Shown here: positions 1 through 8,362 of the stretch, one piece after another
Layout: every line of letters starts with the position of its first letter
How positions within the stretch are numbered: position 1 is the stretch's first letter
Assembly (NCBI GenBank): GCA_902762785.1
Contig: CACWPL010000019.1
Coordinates: 1 to 52,319 of the forward strand
Reading direction: 5' to 3'
Origin: an uncultured Ruminococcus sp.
GTDB taxonomy: Bacteria; Bacillota; Clostridia; Oscillospirales; Ruminococcaceae
Length of the DNA: 52,319 bases
The notes under the pieces: generated by a model
What the model was told of the DNA's origin: nothing
The model's database searches: none
Seen by the model: the letters and a program-made list of their open reading frames with translations, nothing else
Made by a program: the position numbers and the translations under genes

Positions 1-90
1 TCTTGGTTGGATTTTGTGTGGTAACTTTATTCTACCAGATTTTCGTCTATCTCTCATTTCTTTTTTGTGAACTGTCCAACTTCTATTGTA
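1..90. mobile_element. Possible remnant of an IS end
   Basis: AT-rich stretch, unlike the rest of the window, with no credible gene. The segment TGAACTGTCCAACTT (68-82) resembles the terminal bases of IS3-type elements, and a clearer IS3-type end lies at the opposite end of the window. No transposase reading frame or matching partner repeat is visible here, so this may be ordinary intergenic DNA. Confidence 0.2.
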
Positions 91-127
91 GCACAACAGT
101 TTTCACGTCAGATCTGTCACGATCTGC

Positions 128-156
128 TTGACAAAGGTCCCGGATCATGCTATAAT
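128..156 (+). promoter_or_regulatory. Promoter of the WYL-like gene
   Basis: Perfect consensus: TTGACA at 128-133, 17-bp spacer, TATAAT at 151-156. It is followed by AGGAGG (165-170) and ATG at 178, which fixes the start of the gene even though its frame stays open upstream to position 67. Confidence 0.85.
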
Positions 157-177
157 GGAACGAAAGGAGGGATCGCT

Positions 178-1179
178 ATGCCGCAACTTGACTGTTATGG
201 ATCCAAGCTCGACGTGGACGACCAGACACGTTTCGCACTGACGCCGCCGATGGAGCGTCTGCTTTGCCGTGACCATCTTTGCTTCCACGAGGCGCTCATC
301 CCAGAGCACTCGAATAAGGACATCACCCGGATCATCTCCGGCTATCTGCGCATGTTCAGTGTCAAGGACGCCTACGCTCTGGATGATCAGATCACCAATG
401 CTTTCGATTCCCGCGAAAAGCTCGGGAAGGGCGTCTACCGCCTACGATTCGACAGCGAGCTGACAACGCTGATCAACTCCTTCCCCTTTAGCAGTTACAA
501 GGGCTTCGACAAGCGCGTGCTGGTGGAAACGATCCTCCAGCGCTACTGTGCCCTGCCCTATGCGGAGCGCGAAAAGATCTTCTTCTATGACACCTATCTC
601 ACGATCGCCGGATGCATCCAAGCGGAGACAGAGCTCGATATCTGCGTGCGCACGATCACTGGAGCGCTCCGCCACTTCTCCTACCAGCCCTACATCATCG
701 AGACGGACGAGAGCACAGGGCTCGCCTATCTCGCCGGCTATTCCCGCGAGGTAGAAGGGGCTGGCAGATACCAGATCTTTTGCACGCGGCTCCAGAGGAT
801 CGTCTCGGCGGTCGACACCAAGCGCCACATGCCGCTGAAGCCCGCAAAAAGGGACGCGATCCAGCAGCGCCTCGACGAGCTGGGGATCGCGTACATCAAT
901 ACGGAGATCGAGACGTTCCGTGTGGCATTGACCGAGGATGGGTATCAGCGCTATCTGAAGCTCCTCATCCACCAGAGGCCGCTGCCCGATTCCGTGGAGC
1001 AAGGCGAAGACAGCGACTGGCCCTATGTCCTGACCTTTCATGGGTCACGTTACCAGATGCATAACTACTTTTTCACCTTTGGCCGTCATATCAAGATCCT
1101 CTCCCCCGACCACCTGCGGGAACAGTTCGCGCAGGAGTATCGGGACGCAGCGGCGCTGTATGGGACGGAGGCGCTCTGA
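178..1179 (+). CDS. WYL-domain-like protein beside the CRISPR array
   Basis: 333 aa, soluble, no signal peptide or membrane segment. The C-terminal half follows a degenerate WYL (Sm-fold, ligand-sensing) domain plus the WYL C-terminal extension: a segment AYLAGYSREVEG..RYQIFCTRLQRI near residues 185-205 stands where WYL proteins have W-Y-L..R-x-F-R-L-x-R-I, and the tail FGRHIKILSPDHLREQFAQ is typical of the C-terminal extension. The classical Trp-Tyr-Leu triad is not intact. No clear N-terminal HTH is seen. WYL proteins often regulate or modulate CRISPR-Cas systems, and this gene converges on the array's distal end, so a role in controlling the I-C system is an inference from position. It has its own strong promoter. 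Confidence 0.6.
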   Translation: MPQLDCYGSKLDVDDQTRFALTPPMERLLCRDHLCFHEALIPEHSNKDITRIISGYLRMFSVKDAYALDDQITNAFDSREKLGKGVYRLRFDSELTTLINSFPFSSYKGFDKRVLVETILQRYCALPYAEREKIFFYDTYLTIAGCIQAETELDICVRTITGALRHFSYQPYIIETDESTGLAYLAGYSREVEGAGRYQIFCTRLQRIVSAVDTKRHMPLKPAKRDAIQQRLDELGIAYINTEIETFRVALTEDGYQRYLKLLIHQRPLPDSVEQGEDSDWPYVLTFHGSRYQMHNYFFTFGRHIKILSPDHLREQFAQEYRDAAALYGTEAL

Positions 1180-1223
1180 AGAGCCGTCCGTCGGCATCTT
1201 TCCAGGACCTTTCATCGAAAAGG

Positions 1224-1257
1224 AACAAGGCAGGGAGCGGGTACTCCTTGCCTTGTT
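1224..1257 (+). terminator. Hairpin terminator after the WYL-like gene
   Basis: AACAAGGCA pairs with TGCCTTGTT, with an extra GGA/TCC inner stem, ending in a short TTT. It lies 45 bp after the stop codon. Confidence 0.6.
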
Positions 1258-1352
1258 TGCGTGTATGGGGCGATCTGACCGACAGAGCCGCCATCAGTCT
1301 CCACAGATCTCACAGTTGACAGTTTCTTGATACATTTCGTCGCTCTGCCATC

Positions 1353-1475
1353 TCGACAAAATGCGGCAAATGTGGTATACTGTACTTGGGTCCGAGAGAT
1401 CTCGGATACTATTATTTTAATGCTCTACACGCTTGCCCCGCCCGCTGCTATCCCGGACGGGGATCGGCGTTTTTT
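1353..1475 (+). ncRNA. Candidate short RNA at the distal end of the CRISPR array
   Basis: A good promoter (TCGACA 1353-1358, 17-bp spacer, TATACT 1376-1381) is followed by a small hairpin (CCGAG 1392-1396 with CTCGG 1401-1405), and then by a bulged GC-rich stem (1446-1454 with 1460-1469) ending in six T (1470-1475). This would give an RNA of about 88 nt that stops 25 bp before the oldest repeat; readthrough would be antisense to the array. There is no convincing ORF inside. Expression and function are unknown. Confidence 0.3.
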
Positions 1476-1499
1476 CGGGGCGTTATGCCGCGATCATAG

Positions 1500-2591
<1,092 letters not shown>

Positions 2592-2759
2592 GGCAAGCCT
2601 GTACAGATCTACGATACACCCATTGTACGCTCTGCACAGATCCTGCACACATCGTTCCATCATTCAGCTGGTGCGTGGCGATGGAACGTCAGATCCCCGT
2701 CGAAAATGCGGTGCGAATGACACGGGGGATCCATGATCACATGCCATCCGCACTTGTGT
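2592..2759 (-). promoter_or_regulatory. CRISPR leader
   Basis: Gap between the cas2 stop and the newest repeat. Reading on the minus strand, a TACAAT -10 box (plus coordinates 2622-2627) lies about 30 bp before the first repeat; the -35 is weak. Two inverted repeats occupy the middle: CGTTCCATC/GATGGAACG (2653-2661 and 2680-2688), and GATCCCCGT paired with ACGGGGGATC (2692-2700 and 2722-2731, one bulge). Neither is followed by a minus-strand T-run, so they are more likely leader/integration structures than a cas2 terminator. Confidence 0.7.
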
Positions 2760-3050
2760 TCAGAAGATCAGCGGCTCCTCGACGTCGATCGTTTCCTTTG
2801 CGCCGATGTGCTCCACCTTCGGTCCAGATCGGCGGCCTAAGTCATAGATCCGCAGACTGTCCTTTTCACTGTCGATCTCTTTCATGAGCTTTTGCTTGAG
2901 CAGCGCGATCGTAGCTGGCTCCGCCACACACTCGAACACCGAGTTCTGCACGCGCACCCCATAGTCCGTGCAGACCTTCGCCACACGCCGCAGCCGTTTC
3001 TTCCCTGCTGCATCCTCGGTGTTGACATCATAGGTGATCAGTACGAACAT
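2760..3050 (-). CDS. cas2: CRISPR-associated endonuclease Cas2 (type I-C)
   Basis: 96 aa. Small ferredoxin-fold protein that forms the Cas1-Cas2 spacer-integration complex. The N-terminal strand MFVLITYDVN with its conserved Asp, the RLRRVAKVC helix, the segment YGVRVQNSVFEC and the C-terminal IDVEEPLIF are typical of I-C Cas2 proteins. The ATG at 3050 is chosen because GGAAGGG lies at proper distance; an in-frame ATG two codons upstream (3056) is too close to that site. It is the last gene of the cas5c-cas2 operon and follows cas1 by 25 bp. Confidence 0.95.
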   Translation of the reverse strand: MFVLITYDVNTEDAAGKKRLRRVAKVCTDYGVRVQNSVFECVAEPATIALLKQKLMKEIDSEKDSLRIYDLGRRSGPKVEHIGAKETIDVEEPLIF

Positions 3051-3075
3051 CTCCATCCCTTCCCTATCGCATGCA

Positions 3076-4107
3076 TCATTTCCATAAGAACGGCGGATAA
3101 GCATCCAGATCGCCGCGGATGTGCCGTGCCAGCAGCAGTGACTGAACGTAAGGCAGCATCCCCCATTCGAGCTTGTCCTCCAGATATGGATGACGCAGCT
3201 CCTCATATTTCCGCTTTTGCCAGTATTCGATGAAGAGACGCCGTCCTGCCTCATTCAGCAGTACTGCACCATCCTCACGCTGTTCAAAATGCTCCGGCTG
3301 GAGATACCGCTTGTTGATGAGCGTCAGCACGAAACGGTCGCAGTAGACGCTGCGGAACTCCTCCACCAGATCTAGCGCCAACGACTTTCGTCCCGGACGA
3401 TCCGTATGCAGGAAGCCGACATACGGATCCAGTCCGACCGCCTCGAGAGATGCCGCGCACTGGTTCGTCATCATGGAATATGCGAACGACAGCAGGGCGT
3501 TCACCCGATCGAGCGGCGGCCGACGGCTCCGTACCGTGAAGGTGAAGCCGTCCTTCTGCTGTAGGATCATATCGTTGAATACGGAGAAATAGATGCTCGC
3601 CGCCTCGCCCTCGATGCCGCGCAAGCTGTCTGCATCCGCCGCTGCACCGGCATCCACGATCGCTGCTTTCAGATACTGCGAACGCTGCCGGAACATCTCG
3701 GCGTCGATCCGCGGTGCATGGTCTCGGATCATGCGCTCGAGCACCCAGCGACTGTTGTAGAGCTTCGCACAGATCATGCTCCGTGCGATCTCCAGACTGC
3801 GCCGTGCGTCATCGGCGATACGGTACTGCTCACGGCGCAGGAGCACATTGCCGCGCACCTCGCCCTCGACCCGCGCCAAAAAATGCCCGCTGCGGCTCAT
3901 GAATACCAGCGAGATGCCATCGCGCGCACATTTTCCCATGAGCGCCGGACTCGTCCCTGCGTGCCCAAATGTCACGATCTGCTCCAGGTTATGCAGCGGC
4001 ACACGGCCGATCTCCTTTTGCTCACAGGAGATCACGACGTTCTCCCCATCGAGCGAGAGATAACGGTCCGGCTGGTTGACATAGAGCGTGTTTCGCAGAC
4101 GTTTCAT
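3076..4107 (-). CDS. cas1: CRISPR-associated integrase Cas1 (type I-C)
   Basis: 343 aa, normal length. Integrase that inserts new spacers at the leader end, acting with Cas2 and, in I-C systems, Cas4. The metal-binding catalytic residues are visible: Glu166 in RGIEGEAA, His234 in VGFLHTDRPGR, and the acidic pair in ALDLVEEFR (Asp246/Glu249). The ATG at 4107 overlaps the cas4 stop as ATGA, so translation is coupled and the longer open frame to 4200 is not used. Confidence 0.97.
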   Translation of the reverse strand: MKRLRNTLYVNQPDRYLSLDGENVVISCEQKEIGRVPLHNLEQIVTFGHAGTSPALMGKCARDGISLVFMSRSGHFLARVEGEVRGNVLLRREQYRIADDARRSLEIARSMICAKLYNSRWVLERMIRDHAPRIDAEMFRQRSQYLKAAIVDAGAAADADSLRGIEGEAASIYFSVFNDMILQQKDGFTFTVRSRRPPLDRVNALLSFAYSMMTNQCAASLEAVGLDPYVGFLHTDRPGRKSLALDLVEEFRSVYCDRFVLTLINKRYLQPEHFEQREDGAVLLNEAGRRLFIEYWQKRKYEELRHPYLEDKLEWGMLPYVQSLLLARHIRGDLDAYPPFLWK

Positions 4108-4772
4108 GTCCCATCCTCCCCGTACAGCATATCCTTCAGCCAGGCAGACGCCGGCTTTTTCTTCTCGAGTTGCGGCAGGCAGATCTCCCGCAGCGAGCAT
4201 GCATTGCAGGCCCTGCGCCGCTTCACGATCGGTGTATGGCGTCTTTCATACAGCGCATGCATCTCCCGGATGACTGCCTCTGTCCGTTCACGCAGAGGTG
4301 TATCGAACGTGACCTTCATCCGATGCCGCGTCTCTCCATAGTAGAGGTATCCCTCCGGGATGCCGCAGCAGAGCATATCCTCCAGACAGAGCGCCTGTGC
4401 CGTGAGCTGCAGCACATCGCAGTCGTCCTCCTTGGGACTGCCGCGTTTGTATTCGACCGGCACGACGCGAAACGTCCCCTCCATCCCGAAGACCGGGATC
4501 CCGCGCGGGTCGCGGTGGAACTCGACCGCATCACATTCCCCGACGATCCCGAGCCGCGGGGAGGAAACGGCCATCGCCCTTGTGATGACCTTGTCGCCGC
4601 GCGTCTCGCGGATCGTGTCGTCATGCACACGCGCGTGCATGATCTGACCGTCCATCGTGCGGACGTTCTCCTCCCACTGCTGCTCGAGATGGATCAGCGC
4701 CCACTGCCGCCGGCAAAATGCAAAATGCTGGATGCCCGACAGCAGCAGGTACTGATCCTCCGACCATGTCAT
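4104..4772 (-). CDS. cas4: CRISPR-associated exonuclease Cas4 (type I-C)
   Basis: 222 aa. RecB-family nuclease with an Fe-S cluster that trims prespacers and selects those with a PAM. Cys20 in HFAFCRRQW and the C-terminal CNACSLREICLP (Cys189, 192, 198) form the cluster site. RecB motifs are GECDAVEF, VEYKRG and QLTAQALCLE. ATGA overlaps join it to cas7 upstream and cas1 downstream, and no motif is missing. Confidence 0.95.
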   Translation of the reverse strand: MTWSEDQYLLLSGIQHFAFCRRQWALIHLEQQWEENVRTMDGQIMHARVHDDTIRETRGDKVITRAMAVSSPRLGIVGECDAVEFHRDPRGIPVFGMEGTFRVVPVEYKRGSPKEDDCDVLQLTAQALCLEDMLCCGIPEGYLYYGETRHRMKVTFDTPLRERTEAVIREMHALYERRHTPIVKRRRACNACSLREICLPQLEKKKPASAWLKDMLYGEDGT

Positions 4773-5629
4773 ACGAGGTCGATGATCTCCGGCTCGAGGC
4801 CGGCGAGCGGGTCGACCGTGATGTCATAGTCCTCGAAGGAACGCGGGAGGCGTGCGCTGTCCTTCGGGGCGATGTGCAGCGAACGATGGACCTTCGCGGA
4901 GGGATACTGCGGAGTCTTGCTGTCATGCTCCCACCAGTAGACACGGCAGACCTCCATGCTCCCCTCGGGACGGGCCGAGGAGCAGTCGTTCTCAAAGAGC
5001 GTGCAGAGCGCCTGCTTGATCTTGGCGGCATCCTCATCGGAGAAGCCGGTCTTCTCGGCAAGCTGGCAGTTGATGCTGCCATGGATGACGTACATGCCGA
5101 ACGCGATGCGGTGCTTGGTGCCCATCGTGTCCGAAGCCTTGCCCTCCTTGCCGCTCTCACTGTTGACGCTCTTCGTGATCTGCATGCTGATGACCTCGAC
5201 CGGCGACACGCTCACGGCCTGCTGGATGCTCACCGGCCCGCGCACACCGACCGATACCTGGTCGCCCTTGAACGCGAACACCTGTCCGAAGCTGCGCACG
5301 TCGATCCACTCCTCGCAGGCGGTCTTGGCATAGACGTCGCGGTCAGTGTTCTTGCCCTTGGTGATGGCCTTGAGCGCGGCGTTGCCCTCGGCGCGTGCGC
5401 GGAGGCTGTCGAAGCCGTCATCGCAGCGGTCATCAGACTGGACAAAGATGCGCTCGCCCATGTCCTGCAAACGGTTGCGGAGCTTGCGCTTGATGCACAC
5501 GTCCGAGATCTCGCCGAGGCCCTCGAAGTTCTCGCGCGGGCGGTTGCCGTTCAGCGGGTCGCCGTTGGGGTTGGCGTTGGTGGCGGTGATGATGACCGAA
5601 AAGTCGATCTTATGCTGCAAAGTTCCCAT
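4769..5629 (-). CDS. cas7: Cascade backbone protein Cas7 (Csd2, type I-C)
   Basis: 286 aa. RAMP protein that polymerises along the crRNA as the Cascade backbone. The N-terminal IDFSVIITATNANPNGDP segment with the RNA-binding loop is the family signature, followed by the ISDVCIKRKLRNR helix. The central GPVSIQQAVSVSPVEVISMQITK and SDTMGTKHRIAFGMYVIHG segments are typical of Csd2. The ATG at 5629 lies 1 bp after the cas8c stop. It is the most highly needed subunit and sits in the middle of the coupled operon. Confidence 0.95.
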   Translation of the reverse strand: MGTLQHKIDFSVIITATNANPNGDPLNGNRPRENFEGLGEISDVCIKRKLRNRLQDMGERIFVQSDDRCDDGFDSLRARAEGNAALKAITKGKNTDRDVYAKTACEEWIDVRSFGQVFAFKGDQVSVGVRGPVSIQQAVSVSPVEVISMQITKSVNSESGKEGKASDTMGTKHRIAFGMYVIHGSINCQLAEKTGFSDEDAAKIKQALCTLFENDCSSARPEGSMEVCRVYWWEHDSKTPQYPSAKVHRSLHIAPKDSARLPRSFEDYDITVDPLAGLEPEIIDLV

Positions 5630-5630
5630 G

Positions 5631-5999
5631 TCAGTTCTCCTCCTTCTTATGGCTGTCGTACATGTAGGCGGTAAAATGGTGGTAGCCGAGCAGATACATC
5701 GTATCCAGGCGGCTGTTGTCGGCAAAGGCGCCCGGCGTGAATTTCTCCATGACAGACTGGATCAGCTTCTCGACCTGTACACGGTACCCGCTGCGGTCGA
5801 GATACGGCCGCAGACGCTCCTCGATGGTCTGCCAGGTCTGGTACGGCCGCTGCGCGAAGTTCGCCCAATAGCGGCGCGCATTGGTCACACGCTTGGCCTT
5901 GTCGGCTTCGTCATAGGTGTCGCTCTCAGCCTTGTCGGCGATGGCGAGCAGGCAGCCATAGAGATAGCTGCGGTCGGTCTCATTCGGGTCAAAGCCCAT
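5631..5999 (-). CDS. cas11c: Internal start giving small subunit Cas11c
   Basis: In-frame ATG at 5999 inside cas8c (protein starts MGFDPNETDR, 122 aa). It is preceded by a strong internal AAGGAGA site (plus coordinates 6007-6013) with 8 nt from AGGAG to ATG. Type I-C systems are known to make the Cascade small subunit Cas11 by internal initiation within cas8c, giving a helical protein of about this size that coats the non-target strand. The ribosome site is seen; the product itself is inferred. Confidence 0.8.
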   Translation of the reverse strand: MGFDPNETDRSYLYGCLLAIADKAESDTYDEADKAKRVTNARRYWANFAQRPYQTWQTIEERLRPYLDRSGYRVQVEKLIQSVMEKFTPGAFADNSRLDTMYLLGYHHFTAYMYDSHKKEEN

Positions 6000-7436
6000 A
6001 GGGATCTCTCCTTTCTTCGATACGCGGTACATCCCGCAAACGGTCTCGAGCACGATCCGATGGCAATACCCATGCTCGTAGCTGAGCGGATGGGATGCCT
6101 TCTGGTGCAGGACGCAGATCAGATCGACCGGCACCGGCCTGCCGTCTGTCACGCATGGCAGCAAGCGAAGGATCTGGTCACGGACGAGCTTGTCGTCGCA
6201 CTCCAGCCGTCCGTTCTTCTCCGATCCATACGCCGCGCGGATGATGTCGAAGAGACTGAACGACTTGATGCAGTTCACCTTCCGCTTGCCGTCATATCGC
6301 CTCCATGCAGAATCGGCATGCCAGCGCTCCACGTTCTTCAGGAAGTCCGATGCCAGCAACTCATCATACAATGCGACAGAGAGCCGTCCTGTCGTGGCGG
6401 CATCGAGGCCGAGGATCATGACCTTCGATCCCTGCGGGAGCTTCGTGCCATACCCCAGGATATGCTGACGGAGCCTATCCCTGTAGAGCGGCAGCGAGCT
6501 GTAATGCTCCTCCTCGTCCCACTCGTCATCCGGCTCGTCATCGACCGGATCCGGGACAGGCGCGAGCGCGGTCGCCCATGTGACCAGAGACAGCGAGCCG
6601 TAGCTCTGCCCCTGCCTCTGGATGAGCCATTTGAGGGCATTGTGTACCTTCTGCGAAAAGTCATAGCTGACCGAGATCGCCTCCTCCTTGTCCGCGAATC
6701 GGCCGCGATAGGTGAAGCCGCTCTCGTCGTTCGAGGAGATGAGCTTGGCCTTGTCACCGGCATTGCGGATCTTGGATGGATGCTTATACGTCACGGGCGA
6801 CACCGTGCCGGTGGCATAGCAGAGCTTCTCGTTGCCCATCAGACGGGCATTGAAGCGCTGGAAGCTGTCGTAGAGCGTGGTATCGCACCATGTCCGTGTC
6901 TCGTGTCCCAGCGCATCATACAGCACGATGAATCGCACGAACGCATCCGTCTGCGCGATGCCATTGATCTTGGCACCTTCCTTGAGACGGCCATCCTCCT
7001 CCGTTTGCAGCACCCCGCTCTTGACAAGATCCTCCATCAGGCATCCCTTTTGGAGATACGCCAGGACCGCACGAACGGCCGGATGGCTCAGATCATTGTT
7101 CGCCCAAGCGGAGAGCTGCTCCAGATAGGCACTGTTCGCCTCTGCGGCGCGCTTGTTCTCCACATACCTGCCATAGTCCCCCGCCAGATACATCAGCTTG
7201 TCCGCGAGCGGCATGGCACTGACGCCGCTCGTCCGCGAACCGGAATCCTCCGTGACAGGGATGATGGTCACGGCGTCCTCCTTGGCGATGGTATGAGCAT
7301 CCTTGAACATGCCGTGCTCGTCGATCGTCAGCTCGATCTGTGCGTTGGCAGTGGAATGTGCGCCGGGGAGCAGGCCGCTCTTCGGGTCCTTTGCCGCGGC
7401 CTCGTACACGGCATACAGCTCAGTCGTCCATCCCAT
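5631..7436 (-). CDS. cas8c: Cascade large subunit Cas8c (Csd1)
   Basis: 601 aa, usual length. PAM-recognising large subunit of I-C Cascade. Start Met (MGWTTELYAVYE) at 7436 is preceded by GGAGG with an 8-nt gap; an in-frame ATG at 7454 has no such site. Csd1 hallmarks include SYGSLSLVTWATA, KVMILGLDAATTGRLSVALYDEL, and the C-terminal GRGYxxG-like segment replaced by FDPNETDRSYLYGCLLAIADKAE. It overlaps the cas5c end by 17 bp. The C-terminal fifth is also translated separately (see the Cas11c entry). Confidence 0.95.
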   Translation of the reverse strand: MGWTTELYAVYEAAAKDPKSGLLPGAHSTANAQIELTIDEHGMFKDAHTIAKEDAVTIIPVTEDSGSRTSGVSAMPLADKLMYLAGDYGRYVENKRAAEANSAYLEQLSAWANNDLSHPAVRAVLAYLQKGCLMEDLVKSGVLQTEEDGRLKEGAKINGIAQTDAFVRFIVLYDALGHETRTWCDTTLYDSFQRFNARLMGNEKLCYATGTVSPVTYKHPSKIRNAGDKAKLISSNDESGFTYRGRFADKEEAISVSYDFSQKVHNALKWLIQRQGQSYGSLSLVTWATALAPVPDPVDDEPDDEWDEEEHYSSLPLYRDRLRQHILGYGTKLPQGSKVMILGLDAATTGRLSVALYDELLASDFLKNVERWHADSAWRRYDGKRKVNCIKSFSLFDIIRAAYGSEKNGRLECDDKLVRDQILRLLPCVTDGRPVPVDLICVLHQKASHPLSYEHGYCHRIVLETVCGMYRVSKKGEIPMGFDPNETDRSYLYGCLLAIADKAESDTYDEADKAKRVTNARRYWANFAQRPYQTWQTIEERLRPYLDRSGYRVQVEKLIQSVMEKFTPGAFADNSRLDTMYLLGYHHFTAYMYDSHKKEEN

Positions 7437-8178
7437 CTGCCTCACCTCCTGCAAACTCCGCCAAGCCGCTGAAGGTCCCCTCTCCGAACGGCTTGATCGG
7501 CATGTCCTTGATATGCCGCATCAGCGTCGGGTCGCAGTCCTCCGGGCGCGGGAAATGGATCACCCCATCCTCCATGACCGGCTGCCAGAGCCGGAGCGTC
7601 AGCTTTCCCTTGTCCTCCTCACGGATCGCCTCATCGGCATAGGTGAAGCCATGCTCCATCAGACTATAGGGGACGATGCCGCCATTGTCATACGCGCCCT
7701 CGCCCTCGCCGAACACGCAGGGCTCGACATAGGCCTGACATTCGCGAGTCCCGAGGAAGATGTCGCGCCTGCCGCCGCGCGCGATCATGCGTTTGGCGAT
7801 GTTGTGATGCTTGTTCTCGTTGCGGTCGTGCGCCAGCTCGGGACGATTCGGGTTCCACTCGAAATGCGCCCGCACCTGATAGCACACGTCCTCCAGATAG
7901 GTATAGTACGCCAGGTCGTTCCCGCCGCCGTACTTGATCGGCCGGATGCCCTTGCGTGCGAACCGGATCGGCCGCATGATCCGCACATCGTCGATGTACC
8001 AGATCAGCGTCGGCTTCCAATAGACGCTGTGCAGGACGCCTTTTAAAGCCTCATATGTCGGTACGGCGTAGCTCGTCTTCTCACCGCCCGCTCGTGTCAG
8101 GATGTCCGAGAACAGCGCATACCTGCCATAGACGGCAAATTCGACGATGTTCGGGTGTCGGGGCTTCGGGATCTCCAT
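7420..8178 (-). CDS. cas5c: Cas5c (Cas5d) crRNA-processing endonuclease
   Basis: 252 aa. In I-C systems Cas5c replaces Cas6: it cuts the repeat at the 3' base of its stem-loop and stays bound to the 11-nt 5' handle. A KHH cluster (Lys123-His124-His125 in ENKHHNIAKR), equivalent to the catalytic Lys-His of characterised Cas5d proteins, and nearby Tyr residues (SYAVPTYEALKG) are present. The ATG at 8178 has AGGAG 9 nt upstream; the ATG at 8187 abuts the ribosome site and is unlikely. It is the first gene after the promoter at 8259-8287 and should process both the array and the pseudo-crRNA at 8363. Confidence 0.95.
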   Translation of the reverse strand: MEIPKPRHPNIVEFAVYGRYALFSDILTRAGGEKTSYAVPTYEALKGVLHSVYWKPTLIWYIDDVRIMRPIRFARKGIRPIKYGGGNDLAYYTYLEDVCYQVRAHFEWNPNRPELAHDRNENKHHNIAKRMIARGGRRDIFLGTRECQAYVEPCVFGEGEGAYDNGGIVPYSLMEHGFTYADEAIREEDKGKLTLRLWQPVMEDGVIHFPRPEDCDPTLMRHIKDMPIKPFGEGTFSGLAEFAGGEADGMDD

Positions 8179-8205
8179 TCGCCTCATCTCCTTTTTTGTT
8201 TATTT

Positions 8206-8222
8206 GGATGCATGCTGCATCC
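8206..8222 (-). promoter_or_regulatory. Hairpin in the cas5c 5' untranslated region
   Basis: GGATGC and GCATCC arms (6 bp) with a 5-nt loop lie in the ~74-nt leader of the cas5c transcript, 28 bp upstream of the start codon. Role unknown. Confidence 0.4.
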
Positions 8223-8248
8223 GATCATATCAGCATTAGTTTTTCTTC

Positions 8249-8285
8249 TTCTACTATCATTATATTATATTATTTACTGAAAGTC
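8249..8285 (+). promoter_or_regulatory. Protospacer-like target of the pseudo-crRNA, with TTC PAM
   Basis: TTC (8249-8251), the usual type I-C PAM, is followed by TACTATCATTATATTATATT. Aligned with the spacer part of the RNA at 8392, positions 1-24 agree except at 6, 10, 18, 21 and 23; 6 and 18 are positions where type I crRNA bases are flipped out of the duplex. Beyond position 24 pairing is lost. A 34-bp R-loop would cover 8252-8285, that is the start point, -10 box, spacer and part of the -35 box of the cas5c promoter. Confidence 0.75.
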
Positions 8286-8287
8286 AA
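8259..8287 (-). promoter_or_regulatory. Promoter of the cas5c-cas8c-cas7-cas4-cas1-cas2 operon
   Basis: Minus-strand TTGACT (8287-8282), 17-bp spacer, TATAAT (8264-8259). Predicted start point is near 8252, about 74 nt before the cas5c ATG. It separates the Cascade/adaptation genes from cas3 and coincides with the pseudo-crRNA target. Confidence 0.8.
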
Positions 8288-8347
8288 TAGGGTATCAAAA
8301 AATTCACAGAAAATACACATTTTGTTTCATTTCAAGATCGTGTTTCA

Positions 8348-8356
8348 TGCTATACT
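8348..8356 (+). promoter_or_regulatory. Extended -10 promoter of the pseudo-crRNA
   Basis: TGC-TATACT (8348-8356) is an extended -10 element. The same ATGC-TATAAT form recurs at other promoters in this window (151, 10850, 27578, 29018, 30402, 44253). No good -35 box is seen. The predicted start point, G8363, is exactly the first base of the degenerate repeat. Confidence 0.6.
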
Positions 8357-8362
8357 AAGACC

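Noticed and set aside
1353-1499. Leader of the CRISPR array at the low-coordinate end
   Set aside because: Repeat decay is at this end, the type I-C repeat reads GATTGAAAT on the minus strand, and cas2 lies at the other end, so the leader is at 2592-2759.
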